DNA of 6,773 nt from Acidothermales bacterium (GCA_017354575.1 JAFMQP010000218.1:1-6773), one strand, 5' to 3'; numbered from the stretch's first letter, positions 1 to 6,614 are shown. Notes: generated by a model not told the origin, from the letters alone. Translations and numbers: made by a program.

Positions 1-841
1 TCCAGCCTACGAGCGCGTAGCACGGCGACGCGGGTGCCTCGTAGTCCGCGTACGCCTTCGCGTCGTCCGGCAGCGCCAACAGGTCCGAGCCCTCGGACAA
101 CGGCCTCAGGCCCAGCAGCTGGACCGCGGCCTTCGCGTCCCTGGCCGTGAACGCGGAGAACCAGCGGAACTGCGCGAGCGTCGCCCCGCCCGTCCAGGTC
201 CAGTACAGCCGCGCCAGCTCGGTGCGCGCCTCCTCGGGCGTCGGCGCCGAGCCGGCGAGCGGCGACGGCGACCAGCGGGCGTACGCGAACCGCTGGCGGT
301 CCAGCCGCCCCTCCACCGGCACGCGGCGGATCTCGCCCGCCGACTGCAGCAACCCGAGCGCGACGGGGAGCGTCGTGCTGAGGCCCTTCTTCCTCCCCGC
401 GTCCCCGAGGCTGCGGACGGCGCCGCCGAGTACGTCCCTCAGCCGCTTCGGGTCGAGCGGCTCGTCGCTGACGGCGTCGACGACGGCGGCCTGCAACCGG
501 TCGATCTCGGTGCGCTCGACGCCGAGCTTCGCCGCGGTGGCAAGCTCCGCGCCCGCGGACGGCTCGCCGGCGCGCAGCGCGACGGCGTACTGCGGCGCGG
601 GCACGACGTAGGTGCAGGCGCGGGCGGACGGCAGCTCGTGGATCGCGACGTCCGCGACGGCGTCGTCGACGGCCGCCCTGCCGACGCCGGCGCGGCTGAA
701 CAGCGTGAGGTACGGGTTGACCCCGCCGACCGAACGCGCCCAGCCGGTGCGCGCGAGCACGGCTGCCGGCGAGGTCTCGTCGAGGGACCGATCGAGGCCC
801 TGCCTGTGCGCCCACCAGGCGCGCAGCTTCACCTCCCGCAT
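1..841 (-). CDS. Winged-helix DNA-binding protein, HTH_42 / AlkZ-like family (C-terminus beyond the window)
   Basis: The minus-strand frame is open from an ATG at 841 to the left edge, giving 280 residues; the family usually has about 350 to 400, so the C-terminus is outside the window. The start region (AWWAHRQGL, residues 8-16), the stretch GWARSVGGVNPYLTLFSRAG (33-52), IHELP (67-71) and the segment LYWTWTGGATLAQFRWFSAF (212-231) match the HTH_42 (winged helix DNA-binding) family as I remember it. That family includes the AlkZ/YcaQ DNA glycosylases, which unhook crosslinks or remove bulky alkylated bases. Where AlkZ has its catalytic Gln-x-Gln in the GLQAQ segment, this protein seems to read GWARS, so glycosylase activity is doubtful. 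The start overlaps the end of zur by 13 bases. Alternative in-frame GTG starts lie at 850 and 832, and none of the three has a well-spaced ribosome binding site. Family assignment is fairly secure; function is not. Confidence 0.8.
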   Translation of the reverse strand, partial: MREVKLRAWWAHRQGLDRSLDETSPAAVLARTGWARSVGGVNPYLTLFSRAGVGRAAVDDAVADVAIHELPSARACTYVVPAPQYAVALRAGEPSAGAELATAAKLGVERTEIDRLQAAVVDAVSDEPLDPKRLRDVLGGAVRSLGDAGRKKGLSTTLPVALGLLQSAGEIRRVPVEGRLDRQRFAYARWSPSPLAGSAPTPEEARTELARLYWTWTGGATLAQFRWFSAFTARDAKAAVQLLGLRPLSEGSDLLALPDDAKAYADYEAPASPCYALVGW

Positions 842-1272
842 GCCCGGCACAACCCGAAGATCTCGACGGTGTGGCTGATCTCGGAGAACCCCTCGTCCTC
901 GGCGACCTTCTGCGCCCAGCGTTCCACGGTGCTCGACTTGATCTCGACGGTGCGTCCGCAGGCACGGCAGACGAGGTGGTGGTGGTGCGCCTCGGCACGG
1001 CACTTGCGGTACCAGTTCTCGCCGTCGGCCGAGCGCAGCACGTCGACGGAGCCGCGGTCGGCGAGGTCGGTGAGGTGGCGGTAGACGGTGGTGAGGCCGA
1101 TGTTGTGGCCGTCCGCCCGCAGTGTCGCGAAGACCTCCTGCGCGCTCTGGAACTCGTCGGTGTTGCCGAGCGCCTCGGTGACGAGTGCGCCCTGGCGGGT
1201 CCTGCGCCGGGTGCGCGCCTCCGGGTCGGTGTGCGCTGGTGTCGGCACTACCGTCCTCCCAACCTTCGACAT
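829..1272 (-). CDS. zur: Zur, zinc-responsive Fur-family repressor
   Basis: This 147-residue Fur-family regulator represses zinc uptake genes when zinc is sufficient. An Arg-rich N-terminal tail (20-26) precedes the winged helix, with SAQEVF (43-48) and the recognition-helix region GLTTVYRHL (59-67). The dimerisation/metal domain carries C91, HHHH (96-99), C102-x-x-C105, H134, E137 and C142-x-x-C145. The two CxxC pairs form the structural zinc site in this family; the Cys/His/Glu set around 91-137 fits the sensing sites. Overall similarity, including DVLR, GE.WYR.C and SHTVEIFG, is to actinobacterial Zur rather than Fur, Nur or PerR. The ATG at 1272 is preferred because GGAGG (1281-1285) lies 8 bases upstream. 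The frame stays open farther upstream, but that extension would run through the permease gene and has no family similarity. It sits 14 bases after a metal permease gene, the usual zinc-uptake context. Confidence 0.95.
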   Translation of the reverse strand: MSKVGRTVVPTPAHTDPEARTRRRTRQGALVTEALGNTDEFQSAQEVFATLRADGHNIGLTTVYRHLTDLADRGSVDVLRSADGENWYRKCRAEAHHHHLVCRACGRTVEIKSSTVERWAQKVAEDEGFSEISHTVEIFGLCRACGR

Positions 1273-1280
1273 CCTGCCGA

Positions 1281-1285
1281 CCTCC
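1281..1285 (-). promoter_or_regulatory. Ribosome binding site of zur
   Basis: Reads GGAGG on the minus strand, 8 bases before the ATG at 1272. It decides the start, because the reading frame itself stays open upstream. It lies in the 14-base gap after the permease stop codon (TAG, 1289-1287), which is too short for a separate promoter and Zur box, so zur is probably co-transcribed with the permease. Confidence 0.75.
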
Positions 1286-1286
1286 A

Positions 1287-2108
1287 CTATCCCGCAGCCG
1301 GCTGACGCGACGGCGCCCGGCGAACCGCGGTCCGTACTCCTGCGGCGGCGAGCGAGGCGACGAGCACGCCGGCCGCGACGAGCGTCATCGCGGCTCCGGC
1401 GGGCACGGCGACGTACTGCGACAGCACGAGCCCGGCGAGGCTCGACGCCACGCCGATGACCGCGGCGTACGCCGTCAGCGGCACGACCCGGCTGGTCCAC
1501 AGCCGTGCGGCCGCGGCGGGCGCGACGATCAACGCGACCGACAGCATGACGCCGACCGCGGGCACGGAGGTCACGACCGTCAGCTCGACGAGCACCAGGA
1601 ACAGCGCGTCGAGCAGGCCGACCCGGTAGCCCGCAGCCGCCGCGCCGCCCGGGTCGAACGCGGCGAACAGCAGCGTCCGTCCGGCGACCGCGAGGACCGC
1701 GAGCACCACGATCGCGATGACGGCCGTGACCAGCGCGTCGCCGCGCTGCACGGTGAGCACTGAGCCGACGAGGTACCCGGACAGGTCCTTGGTGAACCCG
1801 GCCCGCGCCGATGCCAGCAGCACACCCAGCGCGAAGCCGGCCGACAGCACGACGCCGGTGCTCGCCGACGACTCCTGGCGGCGATCGAGAATGGCGATCC
1901 CCGCGACCGGGACCAGCCCGAAGGCGCCCGCGCCGAGGTACAGGTTCATGCCCAGCAGCGACGCGAGCACGACGCCGGGGAACGTCACGTGCGTCATCGC
2001 CATCGTGAAGAACGCGCGGCGCCGCAGCACCACGTGCACGCCGACCGCGGCCGCGACCAGCCCCACGAGCGTCACCTCGAGTGCCGGGTACAGCAGGTAC
2101 CGGTTCAC
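1287..2108 (-). CDS. znuB: Zinc/manganese ABC transporter permease, ABC-3 (ZnuB) family, complete
   Basis: This 273-residue integral membrane protein is of normal length for the ABC-3 permeases, which carry Zn2+ or Mn2+ across the membrane together with a ZnuA binding protein and a ZnuC ATPase. Hydrophobic segments lie at roughly 8-28, 40-72, 87-101, 124-143, 168-200, 212-232 and 236-256. The early segment VLRRRAFFTMAMTHVTFPG (27-45) corresponds to the family's conserved 'LRR.a...da.sHa.lPG' region, and GVMLSVALIVAPAAAARL (186-203) to the conserved 'GvlLv.aLLvlPaa.A' helix. The start is GTG at 2108, overlapping the previous stop codon as GTGA, with GGAGG 6 bases upstream. The following zur points to zinc. 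Neither a binding protein nor an ATPase gene is in the window. The gene just upstream ends in half of a paralogous permease, so this was probably the second of a permease pair, as in TroC/TroD-type systems. Confidence 0.93.
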   Translation of the reverse strand: MNRYLLYPALEVTLVGLVAAAVGVHVVLRRRAFFTMAMTHVTFPGVVLASLLGMNLYLGAGAFGLVPVAGIAILDRRQESSASTGVVLSAGFALGVLLASARAGFTKDLSGYLVGSVLTVQRGDALVTAVIAIVVLAVLAVAGRTLLFAAFDPGGAAAAGYRVGLLDALFLVLVELTVVTSVPAVGVMLSVALIVAPAAAARLWTSRVVPLTAYAAVIGVASSLAGLVLSQYVAVPAGAAMTLVAAGVLVASLAAAGVRTAVRRAPSRQPAAG

Positions 2109-2908
2109 GCCGCGCCTCCGGCGAGCGCCGCCTTCGGCCGGACGAGCGTCGCGGTCAGCGTCAGCAGGTACACGGCGACGAGCGCGAGCACCACGGTGGC
2201 GCCCGAGCCGAGCCGGATGCCGGCCTCGATGGACGCGTGCCAGCTGGCCAGCAGCCCGAGCCAGCCGCCGACCGCGCCGACCACCGCGCCGATCCCCGCG
2301 ATCGCGCCGATCCGGTACGTCACCAGCCGGGCGGTCGCGGCCGGCACGATGAGCAGCGCGATGACGAGCACCGTGCCGACCGCGCGTACCGCGGCCACGA
2401 CCACGAGCGCGACGAGCACGTTGAGCACGAGGTCGAGCAGTCCGGTGCGGTAGCCCATCGCGCGGGCGGCGTCGGCGTCGAACGCGCGCAGCAGCAGCTC
2501 CTTGCCGAGGAACGCCAGCACACCGGACCGCATCGCCTCCTCGAACGCATCGGTCCGCGCGGCCAGATCGCGCACCTGCTCGTCGGTGGCCGACGCGGCG
2601 AACCGGCTCGCAGCCAGCGCTTCGAGCACGCCGCGCACGTCGTAGACGTCCCTCGCCTCGTCGAGCGACATCGTCGCCACGACCGGTCCCTGGTTCGGGA
2701 CGAGCACCACGAGACCTTCGGTCTCCAGCTGCCGCAACGCCTCCCGCACCGTCGTGCGGCTGACGCCGGTGAGCTCGCAGAGCTCTCGTTCCACGAGCCG
2801 CTGGCCGGGTGTGAACCTGCGGTCCAGGATCGCCTCACGCAGGTTGCGCACCACTTGCGTTCGCAGCGGAGCCGCGATCGCGGCCACGCGCAGGTCTCCC
2901 GATGTCAC
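2105..2908 (-). CDS. Chimeric gene: GntR/FCD regulator N-terminus fused in frame to the C-terminal half of an ABC-3 metal permease
   Basis: One open frame of 267 codons joins two unrelated families. Residues 1-128 are a GntR-type regulator of the FCD subfamily: a winged helix with LREAILDRRFTPGQRL (23-38), VERELCELTGVSRTTVREAL (39-58) and RQLETEGLV (59-67), then the start of the FCD domain (DVYDVRGVLEALAASRFA, 87-104). From about V130 it is a metal permease: GKELLLRAFD (135-144), then membrane segments near 157-195, 200-222 and 235-256, including GTVLVIALLIVPAATARL (178-195). It aligns with residues 138 onward of the complete permease next door. An FCD regulator usually has 220-240 residues, so about 100 are missing from that half; about 140 N-terminal residues are missing from the permease. 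The start is GTG at 2908 with GGGGAG 9 bases upstream; a GTG at 2944 is possible but lacks such a site. Probably neither half works as its ancestor did, since FCD dimerisation and the first transmembrane helices are lost. Confidence 0.9.
   Translation of the reverse strand: MTSGDLRVAAIAAPLRTQVVRNLREAILDRRFTPGQRLVERELCELTGVSRTTVREALRQLETEGLVVLVPNQGPVVATMSLDEARDVYDVRGVLEALAASRFAASATDEQVRDLAARTDAFEEAMRSGVLAFLGKELLLRAFDADAARAMGYRTGLLDLVLNVLVALVVVAAVRAVGTVLVIALLIVPAATARLVTYRIGAIAGIGAVVGAVGGWLGLLASWHASIEAGIRLGSGATVVLALVAVYLLTLTATLVRPKAALAGGAA
2115..2119 (-). promoter_or_regulatory. Ribosome binding site of the complete metal permease
   Basis: GGAGG on the minus strand, 6 bases before the GTG start at 2108 and inside the last codons of the preceding chimeric gene. 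Together with the GTGA stop/start overlap it supports translational coupling and the choice of a GTG start. Confidence 0.7.
2516..2527 (-). other. Fusion junction between the gntR and permease halves
   Basis: Aligned to the neighbouring complete permease, similarity runs back through GKELLL and VLAFL to the valine codon at 2521-2519 (VLAFLG here, VLAVAG in the paralogue). It then stops: the paralogue has VLA where this protein has RSG. Upstream, LAARTDAFEEAMRSG is typical of the third region of an FCD domain. The breakpoint is therefore within a few bases of 2521. No insertion sequence, target duplication or long direct repeat is visible at the join. Confidence 0.75.
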
Positions 2909-2917
2909 ATCTGCCTT

Positions 2918-2923
2918 CTCCCC
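2918..2923 (-). promoter_or_regulatory. Ribosome binding site of the gntR-permease chimera
   Basis: GGGGAG on the minus strand, 9 bases before the GTG at 2908, in the roughly 37-base gap after the enoyl-CoA hydratase-like gene. This favours the GTG at 2908 over the GTG at 2944, which has no purine-rich site in front of it. Confidence 0.5.
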
Positions 2924-2945
2924 TGTCGGCCTCTCCTCATGCACG

Positions 2946-3671
2946 TCACGCGCGAGAGGTCACGCTCTCACCCGCGGCGCGCCAGGCGACGAGCTCGGTC
3001 ACGCCGTACGCCGGCCGTTCCGCCGGTGGTACGCCTCCGATCTCGGCGAGGAAGCTCTTCGCCCGCTGCAGTGCACGGTCGTCGGCGGCGACGAGCCCGG
3101 CGACGAGCTCCGCGCCCGCGGCCTCCAGCTGCTCGTCGGGCACGACCCTGCTCACCATGCCGAGCGCCAACGCCTCCTCGGCGCCGACCCGGCGTCCGGT
3201 GAGCACCAGGTCGAGCGCGGCCTTCCGCGGCACGTAGTCGGCGAGGTACGCCTCCACCACGAGCGGCGGGAAACCGTGTGCGATCTCGTCGAAGCCGAAC
3301 ACCGCCGAGGTCGCCGCCACCGTGATGTCGCAGTTCACCGCGACGCCGGAACCGAAGCCGACCGCGCGCCCGCGCACCAGCGCGACGGACACGCCGGCGA
3401 ACTCGTGCAGCAACGCGTTCACCTGGTTGATCCGGCCGAGCGCCTCTGCCGGGCTGACACCGGTGGGACGCTCCGACTGGTCACGCCCGAGGGTGAAGTC
3501 CTGGCCGTTCGCGGCGAGCACGATGACGGACGCGGACGCGGCGTCGGTCAGCGCGTCGACGAGCTGCGTCATCATGGCGTACGTCACCAGGTTGGAGTGC
3601 TCCGGGCGGTCGAGGGTCACGTACGCGACGGTGCCGTCGCGGCGGTAGTCGACGAAGGAATGCTCAGTCAT
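2946..3671 (-). CDS. Enoyl-CoA hydratase/isomerase (crotonase) family protein
   Basis: This 241-residue crotonase-fold protein is slightly shorter than the usual 255-265. Members act on acyl-CoA thioesters by stabilising an enolate in an oxyanion hole. Oxyanion-hole regions are visible at ANGQDFTLGRDQ (54-65) and GRAVGFGSGVAVNCD (101-115). Of the two catalytic glutamates of classical hydratases (rat Glu144 and Glu164), the second is kept as E129 in GFDEIAHG. The first appears replaced by G109 in GFGSGVAVNCD, where hydratases have GGGCELAMMCD. That fits an isomerase or another crotonase activity better than water addition. The ATG at 3671 is chosen over one at 3677 because GGGAG lies 7 bases before it, against 1. 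It overlaps the large hydroxylase subunit by 8 bases (ATGACTGA), so it belongs to that operon, perhaps acting on a CoA ester in the same catabolic route. The substrate is not known. Confidence 0.92.
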   Translation of the reverse strand: MTEHSFVDYRRDGTVAYVTLDRPEHSNLVTYAMMTQLVDALTDAASASVIVLAANGQDFTLGRDQSERPTGVSPAEALGRINQVNALLHEFAGVSVALVRGRAVGFGSGVAVNCDITVAATSAVFGFDEIAHGFPPLVVEAYLADYVPRKAALDLVLTGRRVGAEEALALGMVSRVVPDEQLEAAGAELVAGLVAADDRALQRAKSFLAEIGGVPPAERPAYGVTELVAWRAAGESVTSRA

Positions 3672-6093
3672 TTGCATGCTCCCGGTGCAGTTGGGTCCAG
3701 ACGTTGCGCGGTGTGAGCGGCAGCCTGTCGATGCGGCCGCCGGCCGGGCGGACCGCGTCCTCCACGGCGTTGGCCAGGCACGGCACCGGCGTCACCGTTC
3801 CCGTCTCCCCCGCGCCCTTGTACCCGCCCGGCGTGAACGGGTTCGGCGTGATGATGTGCTCCAGCGTGAGTGGTGGCATGTCGGCGGCCGTCGGCACGAG
3901 GTACTCGCGGAACTGCCGGTTCAGCGGCTGCCCGTCGGGCGCGTACGTGAACTGCTCGAACAGCGCGCCGCCGAGGCCGTGCGCCAACGCGCCGAGATGC
4001 TGGCCCTCGACGATCTTCGGGTTCAGGTGGTTGCCGCAGTCGTGCACGCTGACGTAGCTCAGGATCTTCACCTGGCCAGTCTCCGGGTCGACCTCGACGA
4101 CGGCGCCGTCGGCGGAGTACGGGAACGACGAGAACATCGCGACGCGGCCGCGTTCGTCAGCGGGGAAGTCGACGTTCGGGTCGCGGTAGTGGTAGATCAG
4201 CTCGAGCCCCGGCTCCTCCTCGGGCGGCAGGTCGTGGATGCGGTGGTAGGCGACGCGAGCGACGTCGTGGACGGCAACGGCCGTCTCCGGGCTGTCACCC
4301 GCGGTTCCGCGCACGCTCGCCCTGCCGTCGACCAGATCGACGTCGTCGACGTTCGCCTCGAGCAGGTGCGCCGCGATCCGCCGTACCTTCTCGGCCAGCT
4401 TCCTGCTCGCGAGCGTGACCGCGGACGTGCCCACGACAGAGAACCGGCTGGAGTACGAGCCGGAGCCGTACGGTGTGTGGTCGGTGTCGCCCTCGACCAC
4501 GCGCACAGCCTCCGGGTCGATGCCGAGCTCGTCGCCGACGAGCTGCGCGATCGTGGTCGAGTGGCCCTGGCCCTCGTCGCTGCCGCCGGTGGCGACGACC
4601 ACCTGCCCGGCCGGGTCCATGGCCACGCGGACGCTGTAGTAACCGTTGTTGTACGAGCCCATCCGCGTCGACGAGGACGGCTCTATCGCGAGGATCGTGC
4701 CGATGCCGATGAGCCGTCCCTCGGCGCGCGCGGCCTGCTGCCGCTCACGCCAGCCTTCGTAGTCGAGCAGCTCGACCAGCCGGGTCATCGCACCCGGGTA
4801 GTTGCCGCTGTCGTAGCGCGAACCCGTGGCGCAGACGTACGGAAAGTCCTCGGGCGGGATGAAGTTGCGCATCCGCACCGCGACCGGGTCGAGGCCGAGT
4901 ACACGCGCTGCCTCGTCCATCATCCGCTCGATGCAGAACGCCGCCTCGGACTTGCCGAAGCCCCGGTGTGCACCGAACGGCGTCTTGTTCGTTGCGACGC
5001 CGAACAGGTGTGCCTCGTAGTTCTCGATACGGTACGCGCCGGGCACGAACATCGGCGTCGTGACGATCGACGCGAGCCCGCCTACGGGGTACGCGTCGCC
5101 GAGGTCGGCGTAGATGCGGTCGCGCAGACCGAGGATGGTGCCGTCCCTGCGCAGCGCCATCGACACGTGATGGGTCTGCTCGCGAGCGTGGTTGGTCGCG
5201 AGCATGTGCTCACGGCGCGTCTCGATCCAGCGCACCGGCCGGCCGGCGAGCATGGCGCCGACGGGCACGACCAGCTCCTCGGGATAGAAGCCCCACTTCT
5301 GCCCGAACCCGCCGCCGACGCGCGGCGTGACGACCCGTACGGACACGCGCTTGTCGGCCTTGATGCTGTTCTCCAGCAATACCCCGACGGCGTGCGCTAT
5401 CTGGCTGGACGTCCAGACCGTCAACGCGTTGGCTGCCTCGTCGTACCTCGCGACGACTCCGCGCGGCTCGATCGGGGTGCCGCTGAACCTGTGGTGCCGC
5501 AACGTCCGCTCGACCACGACGTCCGCGTCGGCGAACGCGGTGTCGACGTCCCCGCCCGACACGTCGAAACGGAGGGTGACGTTGTCGTCCCAGTCCTCGT
5601 AGAGCAGCGGCGCGTCCTCGCCCGCACCGGTCTCGGCGTCGAGCACCGGCGCGAGCAGCTCGTACTCGGCCTCGACCAGTTCGAGCGCATCCTCGGCGAC
5701 GTAACGGTTCTCGGCCACGATCAGCGCGACCGGCTCGCCGACGTAACGCACCTTGCCCTGCGCGAGTCCGACCCGGTCGGCGAACTTGATCGCCGGGTTG
5801 CCGCCACGGAACGGGTCGCGGCTCTGGAACGGGAACGGCTTCATGTCGTGCACCCGGTCGCGCAGGTCGTCGGCCGTCAACCCGAGGACGACGCCGGGCA
5901 GGTCGAGCGCCTTCGCGAGCGACAGCCGGGTGATCCGCGCGTGCGCGTGCGGGCTGCGGTAGAACGTGGCGTGCAACATGCCGGGGAGGCGTACGTCACC
6001 GACGTACGTGCCCTCACCGCACAGCACCTCGCGGTCACGCGTGCGCGGCAGGCTGCGGCCGGTCAGCCGGGTGCGGTCGTGCACGGTGGTCAT
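3664..6093 (-). CDS. Molybdenum hydroxylase large (molybdopterin-binding) subunit, xanthine dehydrogenase / CoxL family
   Basis: This is an 809-residue catalytic subunit carrying the molybdenum cofactor. It hydroxylates a substrate with water and passes electrons to the iron-sulfur and FAD subunits; it is probably cytoplasmic, with no signal peptide. The N-terminal a/b-hammerhead domain spans about 17-150 (YRSPHAHARI 45-54, VRYVGEPVALIVAE 115-128). The cofactor domains follow, with PRVGGGFGQKWG (257-268), an active-site loop GAHRGFGK (374-381), GGSDEGQGHST (503-513), GSGSYSSRFSVVGTSAV (543-559) and GGYKGAGETG (756-765), where E763 is the conserved catalytic base. The loop lacks the AYxCSFR motif of form I CO dehydrogenase and is nearer, though not identical, to the AYRGAGR of form II CoxL-like enzymes. 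The name CO dehydrogenase would therefore be unsafe. The start is ATG 6093 with GGAGG 7 bases upstream; the frame is open farther upstream only as a shadow of the small subunit. Confidence 0.94.
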   Translation of the reverse strand: MTTVHDRTRLTGRSLPRTRDREVLCGEGTYVGDVRLPGMLHATFYRSPHAHARITRLSLAKALDLPGVVLGLTADDLRDRVHDMKPFPFQSRDPFRGGNPAIKFADRVGLAQGKVRYVGEPVALIVAENRYVAEDALELVEAEYELLAPVLDAETGAGEDAPLLYEDWDDNVTLRFDVSGGDVDTAFADADVVVERTLRHHRFSGTPIEPRGVVARYDEAANALTVWTSSQIAHAVGVLLENSIKADKRVSVRVVTPRVGGGFGQKWGFYPEELVVPVGAMLAGRPVRWIETRREHMLATNHAREQTHHVSMALRRDGTILGLRDRIYADLGDAYPVGGLASIVTTPMFVPGAYRIENYEAHLFGVATNKTPFGAHRGFGKSEAAFCIERMMDEAARVLGLDPVAVRMRNFIPPEDFPYVCATGSRYDSGNYPGAMTRLVELLDYEGWRERQQAARAEGRLIGIGTILAIEPSSSTRMGSYNNGYYSVRVAMDPAGQVVVATGGSDEGQGHSTTIAQLVGDELGIDPEAVRVVEGDTDHTPYGSGSYSSRFSVVGTSAVTLASRKLAEKVRRIAAHLLEANVDDVDLVDGRASVRGTAGDSPETAVAVHDVARVAYHRIHDLPPEEEPGLELIYHYRDPNVDFPADERGRVAMFSSFPYSADGAVVEVDPETGQVKILSYVSVHDCGNHLNPKIVEGQHLGALAHGLGGALFEQFTYAPDGQPLNRQFREYLVPTAADMPPLTLEHIITPNPFTPGGYKGAGETGTVTPVPCLANAVEDAVRPAGGRIDRLPLTPRNVWTQLHREHAND
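3679..3683 (-). promoter_or_regulatory. Ribosome binding site of the crotonase-family gene
   Basis: GGGAG on the minus strand, 7 bases before the ATG at 3671 and only 1 base before the ATG at 3677. It therefore decides in favour of the shorter start and lies within the end of the large hydroxylase subunit gene. Confidence 0.65.
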
Positions 6094-6614
6094 CGGCGTA
6101 CCTCCGCGTCCTCGGGTCTCGACGCGCGGTCCCCGATCGCCTTCGCGATCGCCGCGACGATCGGCTCGTAACCGGTGCAACGACACAGGTTGCCCACCAG
6201 CGCGCGGCGGATCTCGTCGGGGCCGGGCGGTGCGTCGCGTTCGTAGAGGGCGAGTCCGGACATCAGCATCCCGGCCGTGCAGTAGCCGCACTGGAACGCG
6301 AACTCGTCCTCGAACGCCCGCTGCAACGGGTGCAGCACGCCGGGTTCCGCCAGGCTCTCCACCGTACGGACCCGCGAGCCCTCGGCCTGCACCGCGAGCA
6401 CCGTGCACGACTTCGCCGGCCGGTCGTCGAGCAGCACGGTGCACGCGCCGCAACTCGTGCTGTCACAACCGATGTGCGTGCCGGTGAGGCCGACGAGATC
6501 GCGGATCGCGTCCACGAGCAACGTGCGCGGCTCGACCCGCACGCGGTGATCGCGCCCGTTCACGGTCAACGTGATGTCGCGGTACGCCGACAGCTCCGCG
6601 GGTATCGGTATCAT
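6090..6614 (-). CDS. Molybdenum hydroxylase small subunit with two [2Fe-2S] clusters (CoxS-like)
   Basis: This 174-residue electron-transfer subunit relays electrons from the molybdenum site to FAD in the medium subunit. The N-terminal ferredoxin-like domain has ITLTVNGRDHRVRVEP (14-29) and C50, C55, C58 and C70 in the GCDSTSCGACTV context, binding the plant-type cluster. The C-terminal four-helix domain has C109 and C112 (QCGYCTAGM) and C144 and C146 (NLCRCTGYEPI), binding the second cluster. All eight cysteine ligands are present and the length is normal. The ATG at 6614 overlaps the TGA of the medium subunit as ATGA, and GGAGG lies 7 bases upstream. Its own stop overlaps the large-subunit start the same way, so the medium, small and large subunits form a tightly coupled unit. 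Confidence 0.96.
   Translation of the reverse strand: MIPIPAELSAYRDITLTVNGRDHRVRVEPRTLLVDAIRDLVGLTGTHIGCDSTSCGACTVLLDDRPAKSCTVLAVQAEGSRVRTVESLAEPGVLHPLQRAFEDEFAFQCGYCTAGMLMSGLALYERDAPPGPDEIRRALVGNLCRCTGYEPIVAAIAKAIGDRASRPEDAEVRR
6101..6105 (-). promoter_or_regulatory. Ribosome binding site of the large hydroxylase subunit
   Basis: GGAGG on the minus strand, 7 bases before the ATG at 6093. It fixes the start in a frame that stays open to about 6453, and so excludes the long N-terminal extension. Confidence 0.75.

Noticed and set aside
1273..1500. N-terminal extension of zur up to a possible start at 1500
   Set aside because: It would overlap the permease gene in another frame, is an Arg-rich nonsense translation, and the ATG at 1272 has a well-spaced GGAGG.
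2909..2945. Promoter or GntR operator in the gap before the chimera
   Set aside because: Only about 37 bases, with no clear inverted repeat or -35/-10 pair that I can support; it mainly holds the ribosome binding site.
2081..3716. Plus-strand open frames of 373 and 320 codons opposite the chimera and the crotonase gene
   Set aside because: Low-complexity Arg/His/Ala-rich translations with no family similarity; they mirror the codon bias of the minus-strand genes.
3664..6093. Calling the hydroxylase a true aerobic carbon monoxide dehydrogenase
   Set aside because: The diagnostic AYxCSFR motif with the copper-binding cysteine is absent; the loop reads AHRGFGK.
3676..6171. Very long plus-strand open frame (831 codons) opposite the large hydroxylase subunit
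   Set aside because: It is the antisense shadow of a high-GC gene: Arg/Val/Asp/His-rich, no recognisable domain, while the opposite strand carries a complete, well-conserved protein.
6094..6453. N-terminal extension of the large hydroxylase subunit to 6453
   Set aside because: It lies inside the small-subunit gene in another frame and has no family similarity; ATG 6093 with GGAGG 7 bases upstream gives the normal family length.
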